Shown here piece by piece: positions 49,100 through 59,967 of a stretch of DNA of 64,000 nt. The translations under genes were made by a program, and so were the position numbers. Source of the DNA: Eretmocerus hayati (taxonomy: Eukaryota > Arthropoda > Insecta > Hymenoptera > Aphelinidae); the NCBI GenBank assembly GCA_029851415.1, contig CM056742.1, forward strand, positions 75,630,748 to 75,694,747, read 5' to 3'. Below the pieces are notes generated by a model. It saw only the letters and a list, made by a program, of their open reading frames with translations. It ran no database searches and was not told the DNA's origin. Positions within the stretch are counted from its first letter, which is position 1, and every line of letters begins with the position of its first letter.

Positions 49100-52000
49100 C
49101 TACAATATCTTGATCGTGGTGCTACGGGTATCTGAAGAGAATGTCTTGAATTCTAAAAATCCGTTTGGTTTTGGAATGCAGCAGTGGTAGTCTCTTGTTC
49201 CCGGGACAGTTTCTACACTAGCGTGGAGCTTGTTCAATTTTACTATTAGCTGCGTTGATGTCCTTCGCACTGACCCACAAAAACCTGTAAAATAGTATTC
49301 GTGGCGGATACTAGCAAAGTGATTTTATTCGTTTACAAGAATTCTTGATAGTGGGCTCATACTTGATTCCTTTGATGTTATCAGAAGCAGCTTCAAACAT
49401 GTCCCTAGCATTTGCTATTGGCTGATCTACAGGTCTTCGCAGAGCTATTCTAGTGATTTCTCTCTTAGCTACTGCCCCAATCCCATCACAGGGGCTTTTT
49501 CCATGACTTGTGGCGAAGAAGTTGTAGGATTTTATCTTTAATCCAAAATCTCGCTCGTGCACGCACATGTTTGCAAAGTTGTTTCTGTAAAATAGAATCC
49601 AGAAGTCATGGTTTTAGATAGAGCTTCCAGACTGTCGATATATCTTTGCCGAAATGGTTCGTTACAAGTAATGGAACCAGGGCAACTCACTTATTTTTAT
49701 ATTGCGTTGGAGCACCATCTGAGAAGTACATAATCCACTTGATGTGTGGGAAGTCGGCCTTTACTTGAGCAGTAAATTCCTTCTGGAAAGCGTAAACTGT
49801 TGGCGCAGTGTGCTGGGTAGAATCACTAATAACGCAGTAGTTGGCAACTTTTATCTCACCGTCACTGGATTTATAATAGACAACTATCGGATGAACTGTT
49901 GCTTGAGTATTATTATTGTTGAAATACCATGCCTGCACCGATCGCTGAATTATAAATGCATAATTTTCTGCAAAATCCATTAATACAAGAATGGTGAATT
50001 CATCTAAATTTTGCTTGCAATAATCAAGGAACTCCTGCATTTCTGCAATATAATGATGAGTAGTCAATTTCACAATATCTTCACTCAACTTTCTGATAAA
50101 TGTATCAGTAGTTTGTGTTTCGGACTGCACAGACATGGCACTACTTTTTCCGCTTCCACTGTTACCTCCTGTTGTCCATGTTTTGAAAGTGATTTGACTT
50201 TCTCCCGTCATTTGGACTATATCTGAGAGATATTCCACAGCTCCATTGACACCAGGGCAATGTTTACAACGTTTTAACATGCAGTTCCCATTTTCAACAT
50301 CACATACTACTCTTTCCAGGATATCTCTGTACGTTATATTCGCTTTGAGAGCATAAATCTTCATTTTGATATTTTCATGCTGTGCACACACACAGATACT
50401 GTGAGTTCCTGGATCTCCAGCAGAGAGACACTCTTTTGGTCGAAAGCTTTGAAAGAACGTCAATCCTGGAAGTTTTGGCAGATGACTATTTTCTCTCTTC
50501 CATCTTTTGTACAATTCCTGGATTGTATACAGTAAGAGCCTCTTTTGACGCTGTTCTTTCTCATTAGTGTCACTATTGAGGACTGTGAGATATTGTCTTG
50601 TTCCAGGACATATGTAGCAATTTTTCTGGTCCATGTAATAGTCTATGATAGATTTTTCGACATCTACAGGATACATTTTTTGTGCCTTCCGAGGATCATG
50701 ATCTGGAAACCAAATTAAAAGAAAAATGTATCTTGGGGGAGAGAGAGCCTTCAGAATATTTTAGTATCGACCATTGCTCTTTTCCCCCTATATTTTCAGA
50801 TGAGTATATGTAAACTGTCTTTGTTGCACACATTTCCATAAAGATAAGCGCATTAATTTTTGCAAATGCTGGAGACATGGTTCAATTTTCAAAACGTGAT
50901 GAAGAAATGAATGTCCCTACGCAAGATTTGGACCAATTTAATCACTAGTTATTGGAGGATGGATCCTCAACGAGGTAGAACTGAAGAAATATGCAAAGTG
51001 AATAAATCTATGTGTAAAATTTTAGTGCTTGGAGCCAAATCCATCATGTACAGTAATTATTGGCATAATACTGTTAATTCAAACCATAACAAAAACAGTA
51101 TACAAGCTATTCCTAGAAATTTGAAGAATACTACATATTGTACATCAAAATCTTGTTGTTCTAACTCCTGTAGATGGGCATCGAATGGGACTAACAGATT
51201 CCATCTAAGGAATATACCATCAGTCTCCATAGAGCCATGATATTACCACCCCTGTTAACAATGTAATCGGATGAAAAACATGAATAATGATAAAAATCCT
51301 CTAGACTCCTAACTACCCGGAATGACTAATTGTATACGCTGGTATGGTTTCACATATTTCAACTTGCCCAGTAATAGGTATGTGAATCTCACTCCACCTG
51401 CATGGACACTCACCCATATTCAGCCTGAATTTCATCATCTTGTTGAACATATACCTAGTACATTGGAAATGTTCTTTTGCATTCTTGACTGTCCAATCGG
51501 TGGGCAACAGTGACAGAGTTTCTATCTTTTCTCTGATGGTATTTGCACAACGGAATCTATACTGCAAGTTTTTAATCATTTGAGAGAAATATCTGTCTTT
51601 GGACAACAAATCTTTGAGGTCAACTTCCTTGTCGGTGACTTTACAATCAAATGACTTCTCTACTGCTTCAACAATTCTATTCTGGATGGTACTGATGCTA
51701 TCTAATGCTTTTACTCTGAAACGAGCTCCTGTTAGTTTTTCTCGTTCCAAAGGAGGAACCTCAAGAACTTCATAGATTGTTGCCAATTTCTTCCTTGACT
51801 GGCTGCCAATACTATATGCTGAGGAGGAGGATTGAGAAGCATGGACAGATTCAGAGAACTCAGATTGTTGTGACGTTCCAACATTTTGTAGAGCAGCAAT
51901 TTCTTCCATTTTTGTGGCATTTTTGTTGGCGCCTTCAGCAATCTTGAGTCGAACTCTACTAACACAATTAGTGCACAGTTTCTTTCCAGGAATCAATCGG

Positions 52001-52332
52001 ATATTTGATACATCATGGAATTGATCACTCATTTCCAGAGTTATTTCCCTCAATTGATTGTTCACACTCTTCTTATGAACTTTATCTGGATCATCACACT
52101 TGCGTTGTAAATTCGCATAACCTGGTCCAAGGAACATGTATGAATGATGATCGCAAATAGTTTTCACATGATCTTTTCCATCACCTTGGGAATTCTCAAT
52201 ACGATGCATGAGCAACACCTGATCACTTTGATCCACATAGGATAAATCATGTATCTCATTCTTCTTTGTATAACACTGTTTGTGACAATCAGTCTGAGTT
52301 ATTGCACCAATATCACATATTTTCAACTCCAT
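49100..52332 (-). CDS. Four-exon DDE-like transposase, 787 residues, uninterrupted
   Basis: Exons on the minus strand: 52332-51414, 50702-49691, 49584-49337 and 49284-49100. Donors are GTGAGT, GTGAGT and GTAAAC; acceptors end TTCCAG, TTACAG and TTACAG. The phases match at every junction, giving 788 codons with the stop at 49100-49102. The ATG follows an in-frame TAA at 52357-52359, which fixes the start. Residues 60-123 hold a zinc-binding pattern (C60, H62/H63, C79, H86, CxxC at 120-123). A helical region around 250-300 ends exon 1. Exon 2 adds Cys/His-rich segments. The DDE-like core shows LMDFAENY (D549), YFSDGAPTQYKN (D635) and ATSHGKSPCDGIGAVAKRE (671-686). PGTRDYHCC and a short tail end the protein. 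This combination recurs in animal proteins annotated as uncharacterised; the catalytic roles are inferred from spacing and similarity to other DDE transposases. The last intron (52 bp) is the least certain junction. Confidence 0.82.
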
Positions 52333-52718
52333 TTTTGGTACACATGCATTGGCAGATTAGGTTCACCAATCATTCGCCACCCTGGAGCGAAATATGTTTC
52401 GGATGGATTATCGGCACGGGGATGATAAAATTTCATCTACTTATCTGATTTTATTACGTTTGTGTATCCCTCGCTACTGCGAATTAGTGACATATACCTG
52501 TTGCGTCTCCAATGGTGAGCAGTGCAACTCGATCGCTAAGGGTTCTCTTACAATCACTGGCTACCCGTTACGTGACCCGTAAATGTCAACGTATCATAGG
52601 GTCTCTAGGGGAGACTAGAGTCCCTAAGGTAGTGGAAACATATATGATAGCTTTGAGGGATGCTGCAGCTCGAGTGAATTCACTTTATTAAAGTGCGGTA
52701 GCCGTTGGGAAGCAAGGT

Positions 52719-53454
52719 TAGGGACATCGTCACTGGTGGAATTAGCGTCTCTTTTGAGCCGTCAAAAATACACGGAAATCGCTCAAAAATGCAGGTTTCT
52801 ATTAATTCATAGCTCGAATATAGGCCCGAAATACAGACCAAAACTTTTTACCCTCGAATCTATACAACTTGAAGCATATTTTTGGTGAATTACAGCCCGA
52901 TTGAGGCTGTTAGACGAGAGTACTGTCAAAGTCAAATCTGTGTTTTCCAAAAAACCGCGTATCGTAGAATGAACGCAGCTCGGACGCCTTTCGACCAATT
53001 TTCACGTCCGAAAAGGGAAATTGTAGGTTTTTTCATGACCAAAAAAACTAATCAACCCGGGAGAAAAAATATTGGAATCCGTCGAAACAGCAGCTATTTC
53101 AATATGCCTCAAAAATCGCGAAAAATTGACTTTACATTTCATTGTCTGGAGTAAGCAGATTGAATTTTGAGACTTTTTTCTCATTTTTTTCCGAAATTTG
53201 ACGTCAAAACGAAGAAAATGCGCTCCCGCAGACCTCGCTACGATGTTCCTGACCGATTTGGCACGCTCCTGAAGAAACGCTAAAAGAGGTCTTTTTTCGA
53301 ACTTGAAAAAATTCTAGCGGGCGTGAAAATTTTTTTTTTGAGCTGAAACTCTGGAAAAGTACTAGTTTTGGCATCTACTTTCACACAAAAAATTGGCAGG
53401 AGGATCCGTGTGGGTCGCGCGCACGATTTGTTCGAAATATGGCGATCTTACTCA
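52719..53454 (-). repeat. Right terminal inverted repeat (736 bp)
   Basis: Exact-length inverted partner of 47988-48723, with eight mismatches, four of them clustered near 53005-53025. The outermost bases just outside the match differ (TC on the left, GA on the right in the same reading direction). Confidence 0.95.
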
Positions 53455-53456
53455 TC

Positions 53457-53477
53457 TATATATATATATATATATAA
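53457..53477. repeat. TA microsatellite at the right transposon edge
   Basis: About ten TA units directly after the right inverted repeat, matching the longer TA run on the left. Confidence 0.95.
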
Positions 53478-54470
53478 TGAAACCTCACATGATATGCTAC
53501 GTGAGATCCAATTTGGGGTCTCACGTGAGACAAGAAAGACGCCTGCGCACCACGGTGGCGCAGGAGTCGCCAGCCCACGGTAGTGAGCCTAGCCCACGGC
53601 ACATACGCGTCCTCCGTCGGGTAACTTTTACCGGGTGGAAGCTGTGTTAAGAAAGTATCCAGGAAGAATCTGCAAAAATTCATGTCAATAGATCTTACTT
53701 CTCTCCATTCGAATCCGCTATTTGTTCGATTTCCTTCACCTTAGTTTATTTATAAAAAATTGTTGAACAGCTGACATGTGAACGCGATATCTCAATCCAG
53801 GAATTGACTCCAACCTCCGGAAATGTCTCAAATAATTCCTCCACGGCGATTTCAATTTCCTCCACTGTTACAATTACGGAGCGTGATTAGTTCATTAGTG
53901 ATTAATCAAATTACTAGCGATATTGCCTTGCTCGCTAACGCTCGCTCGGCATCATTTCATTTGGGAAACTCGATAGTTTTGCGATTTCTAAAGGTATTTT
54001 AAAATTTTTAGAAAGTTGTTAAGGTAGGTTTTTCAATAGGATTCTTCACTACTAAGAGTATTGATTAATAAAAAACTTCTGAAGCTTTTAAAAATTAACT
54101 TTCCCATACAGGTTCACGCACGCAAGCACAAAAAAACTCTCCAATGTTCGATATGACTGTTGTTTCTACATTTTCCAGAAGACTACTTTTGGAAAATGTA
54201 GAAACATCGTTTTGAATTGATACTTACTTTTGAATTCATCGAAGAAGTTTCTATATATTATAAGAAACCTTTCAACTATACGTGACTGATGAGGATCTGT
54301 AATAAAAAAACTTGGAAGAAAAACTTTTTCCGCTCTAGACTCAATTTCTAGACGCACACAGCTGATAAAGACTTCCATCCCAATACAAATACTTGTCTAC
54401 ATATGTGACATTCTCAATGGTCCGCTCTGAATTGTCGTAAAATTATCTCAAAAAAAGACCATAAAATGGA
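53478..54470. other. Non-coding stretch with a small hairpin
   Basis: An inverted repeat ACGTGAGA...TCTCACGT lies at about 53500-53527, and CCCACGG is repeated near 53575 and 53592. No gene is supported. Confidence 0.5.
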
Positions 54471-54479
54471 ATTCTAACG

Positions 54480-54625
54480 GAATGAGGATAAAAGATAATA
54501 AAGAAAATGATGAGATAACTCAAAGATAACGGAAAGATAACTAAAAGATGAGAAGATAACCGAAAGATGACGTTGAGATAAAAAGATAATCAAAAGATAA
54601 CTACCAGATAATCTTAGATGATAAT
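54480..54625 (+). promoter_or_regulatory. GATAA-motif cluster upstream of a small transcription unit
   Basis: At least 11 GATAA words, mostly AAGATAAC/AAGATAAT, occur in about 150 bp on one strand, ending about 75 bp before a TATA box. GATA-family factors bind WGATAR, so this could be an enhancer. It could also be a simple degenerate tandem repeat, since a related array lies at 57478-57600. Confidence 0.5.
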
Positions 54626-54700
54626 ATAGACGAAGATACAATAGATATTTAGATACACGCGACATCGATCTTGAAAGTCGTTAGAGGGAGCTGATAAAAG

Positions 54701-54735
54701 TATAAATAAAACTGAAGCGGCGAGTAGGGCCAGTC
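54701..54735 (+). promoter_or_regulatory. TATA box and initiator
   Basis: TATAAATA starts at 54701. CCAGTCTG at 54730 matches the arthropod initiator, with its A at 54732, a 31-base spacing typical of insect core promoters. Confidence 0.6.
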
Positions 54736-55123
54736 TGTCTTAAACCATCGTGGGGTGAAGTCAATGCCGCTCCTGATGATCGAGGAGTCACTTCGGAAGC
54801 CAACCTCCAGGAGATACGGGATCAATCGAAGTCTATCACAGGGGACTTCACAGGTGAGTAATTTCATCTAAACAATTGAATACACAAACATCTAAACATA
54901 TAACTTCAATAATTATATAATGTTCCATTCAAGTTGTAGCATCCAACAGTATGGAGCAATCTCAATTCCAGTCTCAACTCATCATCATTCGGAAATTCCC
55001 GGAGCATCATAGGAGGCTGCAATGGTGAGTCTTTATTGATCACTCAATCAATAATTAATTGATCAATTAATATTAATCAATATGCATAAAATGTTCGATA
55101 CACTCACTCATATGAATCCACAG

Positions 55124-55158
<35 letters not shown>

Positions 55159-55940
55159 CGAACTCACTCACATACATTCACGCTCATTCACTCACATATA
55201 AATATACCTACCACACAATTCACTAACACATAAACAAATTCAGTTGGTCTATGAACAATAATATAACTTCCATTTTATTTATTTTCAGCCAATAGATCAG
55301 TCCAACATCCGATTGCAGCTGATCATTCAGATGTTAAAGAAAAATGACTTTGCCACTGGAACAGTCAAGGGTCATATTCAAAGGCTGCACTGGTAAGTAA
55401 TAGAATGATCAATGATTATTAATATAATCTATAATTTTATCAATTAATAGGCCTATAATAAATCTTTCAACACACACACTCACTCACCCACCCACCCATA
55501 CACGCACATACACAATTAATTTCAACATTCAATACCTATACACAACACCTCCCTCATAATTCTATTGACACACACACACACACACACACACACATCTACT
55601 CGCACACACACACACACACCCATATATACACATATACACACAAACGTCTTCAATTGTTTTATAGTAGAAAAATAATACGCTTTAATGATTTTTCATTCTA
55701 CAGCACCACCGAGGCCGAGAGAAAGTGTATCCCGCTAACCCATTGGACAATCTCAGTCAACAGGAGATTCTCAACAGGAAATACGTAGTCCAGGTGATTC
55801 CAAATCATTGAAGATTATTTAATGTTCTGAATGATAATGTAAGATTCTTATACTATTTGTGGAAAATTATAAAAACTTCATGAAAATTGTGAAGAAATGT
55901 ATGTATATTGAATCATCCAATAAAATTCGACAGAGGCGAG
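54732..55940 (+). other. Predicted small spliced transcription unit, four exons, unknown product
   Basis: Exons are 54732-54853, 54940-55024, 55289-55391 and 55704 to about 55940. Donors are CAG|GTGAGT, ATG|GTGAGT and CTG|GTAAGT; acceptors are GTAG, TTTTCAG and TCTACAG. AATAAA is at 55919-55924. From the first ATG (54764) the spliced frame is open for 77 residues, ending at TGA 55345-55347. A second candidate starts at the ATG closing exon 2 and runs 63 residues through exons 3 and 4. Neither product resembles a family I know, so this could equally be a non-coding RNA. Exons 2 and 3 look related: both contain a CAATC/CAACATC...CTCATCATT-like stretch and end AGGCTGCA(A/C)TG before the donor. 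Introns 2 and 3 contain CA repeats (55125-55154, 55568-55594, 55601-55620). It is bracketed by GATAA clusters. Confidence 0.5.
55125..55620. repeat. CA microsatellites in introns 2 and 3
   Basis: Runs of CA at 55125-55154, 55568-55594 and 55601-55620, with surrounding CA-rich degenerate sequence. Confidence 0.9.
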
Positions 55941-56750
55941 ACTTTTGCCCGTCTCTCCTCTCTTGTCTCCATTCATTTCATAGGTTTAGTTAGAATAAAC
56001 TTTCGAATAATTTTAAGTCACTTGAAAAGGACTATAAAATGATTTTTGCTAAGGTTTGACAAAATTCAATTCATTTATATTCAGATTTCGACCATTTTAA
56101 TTGATTGCAAAATTACACTTAATTTAGAATCAAGACCATGACAATAGGACAGAATTTTCAATAATGATAATCTTGCGTGATAGTAGAACTTTTCCTAATA
56201 ATCAATCGACTTGACATCCACATACGAAGAATCCAGTACTTGACTATCGCCTGCGGTAGGGTGCCTCACAAAAGTGCTGAGGTAATGTCAAGGACTCGGT
56301 GTTCTTATTAGCTGACTGACGGATCTCATCAAAGAATTTCCCCCAAATTGAATCCCTACATATCTGAGTCATTCTACACAGAACCCTTGAAGGTCCCCTG
56401 TCAGTAAATGACTCATCCATAGATTTGTACATTCTCTTGGAATCGTGAAATTCTGGGCTACGAACGCACATACTCTGACTGCATTATCCATCATGCAATA
56501 ATTGAACAAAATAGAGAAAAGATTCTCCTGATAATAACTTTTGGAAGATTTTGCAATCAATTAAAATCGTCATCAGAGATCAAAGTTTTCCTTTTTTTTC
56601 AATACTCTCACCAAAATAGAATAAGAGATAATGATAAACTTTCTAATACTATTGTTGCAAAATGGATTTTACACTGAAGAACACTAACAGTCTCTCATAC
56701 AACACCATTGATGATCCAAAACAAACCAAAAATCACATCAATGATAATTA
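55941..56750 (-). other. Mostly non-coding; two short minus-strand open frames
   Basis: Frames at 56244-56471 (75 codons) and 56369-56560 (63 codons) overlap on the minus strand. The former reads MCVRSPEFHDSKRMYKSMDE and onward with balanced composition, but I recognise no family and see no supporting splice or promoter signals. Confidence 0.3.
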
Positions 56751-57028
56751 AAACACTTCAATTCACACTGATGAGAACGTTGCGGTGACTCGCCTAGGCC
56801 ATGGCTCAAGAGTAATTAACTCCGCTGAGAGCGACCGAAGCGAAAAATCCAATACAAACTCATCAACACCACACTCATCACATATATAGGCTTTAATGCA
56901 ATCAACTAATCACACATAGCACTATTGAAACACCCACTTTACACTGATGATAACGTTGCGGTATCTCGCCTAGGCCATGGCTCAAGAGTTATTAACTCCG
57001 CTGAGAGCGACCGAAGCGAAAAATCCAA
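56751..57028. repeat. Duplicated block of about 100 bp, 176 bp apart
   Basis: The segment from ACACTGATGA through AACGTTGCGG, CGCCTAGGCCATGGCTCAAG and CTCCGCTGAGAGCGACCGAA occurs at 56765-56852 and 56941-57028 with few substitutions. Weaker similarity extends about 15 bp upstream. The spacer between copies is AT-rich. Confidence 0.9.
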
Positions 57029-57477
57029 AACTAATCCATCAACACTTCACACACAACATGATAAGACACTCAAATCAATATAACAAAAAAGCTAACAATT
57101 TCCATAATGCAACAGGAGAAATTTATTCATTCAAATTCATTAATAAAATCTTTCTACATAATTATCAAATCTTCTAAGGAGTACCCAATGCATGGTTGAA
57201 AAGATATTCAATAACCAACTTTTCTCATGGTAAATCACTCAAGTGTTTCAGAAAAAATAATGTAAATTAAACAACGATTGAGTAATACCATCTCTAGAAA
57301 ATTACATAGTATATAAAAAATCAATCACTCCAATATTAAATTGGAGTGATTGATTTTTGTATTAAACAATTGTATTAAACACCGAAGAAATGAAAATGTA
57401 TCAAAAAATCACTCGAAAAAGGAAAAACAACCGAAAAAGCAAAGTAGAAATAATCAAAAAACGACTAAATAACTTAA

Positions 57478-57640
57478 AAATAATCATAAGATAACCAAAA
57501 GATGAAAAGATAATCGAAAGATAACGATAAGATAAAAAGATAATCAAAAGATAACTTTAAGATGATCATAGATGATCTTAGATGATCTTAGATGATCTCA
57601 GATGATCTTAGATGATCTTAGATAGTAAGTACTTAGACAC
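57478..57640 (+). repeat. Second GATAA array plus GATGATCTTA repeats
   Basis: Seven or more GATAA words lie at 57485-57570, followed by about six copies of an 11-bp unit around AGATGATCTT. It shares the 19-mer ATAAAAAGATAATCAAAAG and a downstream CGCGACA block with the 54480 cluster, in the same orientation. Confidence 0.8.
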
Positions 57641-57788
57641 TCGCGACACATAAGGGCTATTGTCGCTCTCAAAATACCAACTCATATTTTTTCCCGTCAA
57701 GTTGGCAACCCTGCTTACGATTTTACGTTGGCAGCCCTGCTCGGGGGGATCCGGACGGACGGGATTTTGTCCGCAGCTTAATTATTGT

Positions 57789-59352
57789 AATTTTCATTCA
57801 TATCTATCTCTACCAATTAAATCATGAATCTTCTATCAATGAAAAAGAAATCATGTACATTTCTTTTCCCATACAGTTTAACGTAATTCCGTATTAACCA
57901 ATCGATCAAGGATGGCCAGATTAACCCTTAGTTACTAACGTGGTAGACTTTTGGCACACTCGAATTTTCTTTAGCTTCTGAAACGTTGAAACTTTCGTAT
58001 CGCGACTCGGGACTTAGATGTAAATTCATATTATGACGTGCTCTTACAAATGTAACATTTGCAAAATTTTTGGAACAATTTCTTGTTTAGTTATAAATAA
58101 ATGAAGTGCCAAAATTCCATCATCGGGAAAAGTGAAAATGGCGATTTTTAAGGATATTTACCCAAATTTTGCTACAATTGTTCATTCAAGGTCTATTTGT
58201 TATAACAAAATCATTTTGGAAGTAATTTTTGTTACTTTTGACATGGTTTTTTAACAAATTGTGAAAATACTCATCAGCATAACCTCAAATATTGACTTTA
58301 ATGAAGAATTTTTCCGGAAAATCCAGGAACTTTCCACCGGTCGGAAAATGTGTATACTGTTTCTAAGATAGTTAAGCTTCAAAGAAATAATTTTTTCATG
58401 TCACTAACTGCACTAGCTTTTGAAAATTTAATGAATTCAGAAGGATGTGCCAAAAGTCTACCACGTTAGTTGGAGTGTAACAACATTTCACGTTAGTAAT
58501 TAAGGGTTAACATTTTATTAGGTCACCCCAACTTCCCTTATAAAGTTCTTCTAGACATAAATTCTAAAAACTCGTAATAATTTCTTGAAAATTTAAACAT
58601 TTTTATTTTCCGATACTCATTAATCGAGAACTGTTCAATAGATCGGGCTATAAATCCTTTCAGCACATCTTTACATGGTGCTCTACCACTCACATGAATT
58701 TCGGAAAGATCGGTCGAAAGGCTGAGGAGAAACCGGGGACGAAAAATAATAGAATTTATTCCATGACAACAGATTTCAAACATATTTTACAATTGAGATG
58801 ATTTGTTTATTCTAAAAATCTTGAAGGATAGAGAATCGGCTTCGTACATTTTGTTCCTCTCGACGATATCTATCTATTGTAAGTCACGGTTTTTCCTCCA
58901 GTCTTATCCCTAGTCCTCCACGAATTTAACTTTCTCTGTCGTTGTCTGTGTCCGTCTGTGTGTGTGTCTGTGCAACTTCATTCTTCGTCAACGGTTTCTC
59001 CTCAGCGTTTCGACCGATCTTCCTCAAATTTATGTGAGTGGTAGAGCACCATGTGAAGATGTGCTGAAAGGATTCATAGCCCAATTTATTAAACAGTTCT
59101 CGATTAATGAGTATCGGAAAATGAAAATGTTAAAATTTTCAAGAAATTATTACGAGTTTTTAGAATTTATGTCTAGAAAAACTTTATAAGGGAAGTTGAG
59201 GTGACCTAATAAAATGTTAATCTGGCCATCCTTGATCGATTGGTTAATACGGAATTACGTTGAACTGTATGGGAAAAGAAATGCACATGAGTTCTTTTTC
59301 ATTGATAGAAGATTCATGATTTAATTGGTAGAGATAGATATGAATGAAAATT
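57789..59352. mobile_element. Large inverted-repeat (fold-back) element, with a MITE inserted in its left arm
   Basis: The left arm is 57789-57924 plus 58511 to about 58747. The right arm, its reverse complement, is about 58968-59352. Landmarks include ATTTTCATTCATATC at the left edge, CCATCCTTGATCGATTGGTT and GGTGCTCTACCACTCACAT. The arms are about 390 bp once the inserted MITE is removed. The centre (about 58750-58967) is not paired. Short open frames inside the arms are not recognisable proteins. I could not find a target duplication. Confidence 0.8.
57925..58506. mobile_element. piggyBac-like MITE (582 bp) with TTAA target duplication
   Basis: TTAA occurs directly on both sides (57921-57924 and 58507-58510). 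The left end is CCCTTAGTTACTAACGTG; the right end in reverse complement is CCCTTAATTACTAACGTG. The longer subterminal block ACGTGGTAGACTTTTGGCAC is adjacent to the left tip but set inward by about 20 bp on the right, an asymmetry typical of piggyBac ends. The interior has no coding potential. The insertion splits the left arm of the surrounding inverted-repeat element. Confidence 0.9.
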
Positions 59353-59778
59353 CCACATCAACCAATTGACGGAAAATGATGAGAAAATGGTTGTTTAAGT
59401 GACCCAAAATTTGATTTGTTGATTTTGAGAAAAGATATTCGAATATAAAATAATCGATTTTTGGAAAATTTCGACATTTTTATTTTCGGATACTCATTAA
59501 TCGAGAACTGTTTAATAGATTGGGCTATAAATCCTTTCAGCACATCTTCACATGGTGCTCTACCACTCACATAAATTTGAGAAAGATCGGTCGAAACGCT
59601 GAGGAGAAACCGTTGACGAAAAATGAAGTTGCACAGACACACACACGGACGGACACAGACAACGACAGAGGAAGTTAAATTCGTGGAGGACCAGGGAGAA
59701 GCCTGGAGGAAAAACCGTGACTTACAATAGATAGATATTGGCGAGAGGAACAAAATGTACGAAGCCGATTCGCTATGA
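58806..59778. repeat. Inverted pair of about 380-bp repeats
   Basis: Unit B (58806-59213, plus) and unit C (about 59474-59778, minus) share GAATCGGCTTCGTACATTTT, then CTATCTATTGTAAGTCACGG, the GTGTGTGTCTGTGCAACTTC block and the GGTAGAGCACCATGTGAAGA block. Together with the arm at 58511-58747 there are three copies of part of this family in 1.3 kb. Confidence 0.8.
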
Positions 59779-59926
59779 GTGAAGATTTTTAGAATGAAAA
59801 ATTGATTTGAGTGAAAAAATTGAGCAAAAATGTCTTGTCACGAATACAACCCTTTCTCTTTGAGAAAGCAATAAAAAAACAATAAATGATAGGCTAAGCC
59901 CGATTTCGATCGGATCATTATTACTC

Positions 59927-59967
59927 AATGTTTGGGCTAGCTTCAGGTTGAAGCTAGCCCAAACATT
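59927..59967. repeat. Perfect 19-bp hairpin
   Basis: AATGTTTGGGCTAGCTTCA (59927-59945), loop GGT, then the exact reverse complement (59949-59967). The same 19-mer recurs at 60070-60088. Confidence 0.97.

Larger units (their letters stand above)
47988..53454 (-). mobile_element. DNA transposon with 736-bp terminal inverted repeats, possibly autonomous
   Basis: The ends 47988-48723 and 52719-53454 are inverted copies of each other, both exactly 736 bp with no gaps and eight mismatches by my base-by-base reading. Between them lies one minus-strand spliced gene encoding a complete transposase (49100-52332). TA repeats flank both sides, so the target duplication is hidden. Long inverted repeats plus a zinc-binding N-terminus and a DDE-like core resemble Mutator-like groups, but I cannot assign a named superfamily. 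Nothing in the coding region is broken, in contrast to the other elements in this window. Confidence 0.92.

Noticed and set aside
50696..50878. 60-codon minus-strand frame as an extra transposase exon
   Set aside because: It lies wholly inside the 700-bp first intron of the in-phase model; including it is not needed for the frame and it resembles no part of the family.
56765..56852. Hammerhead ribozyme, because of the CTGATGA-G...GCGAAA pattern
   Set aside because: The bases following CTGATGAG cannot pair with those preceding GAAA to form helix II, and the second copy changes the first helix position.
56765..57028. C/D-box snoRNA from TGATGA and CTGA motifs
   Set aside because: The C box lacks the required purine start, no C' or D' boxes and no terminal stem are visible.
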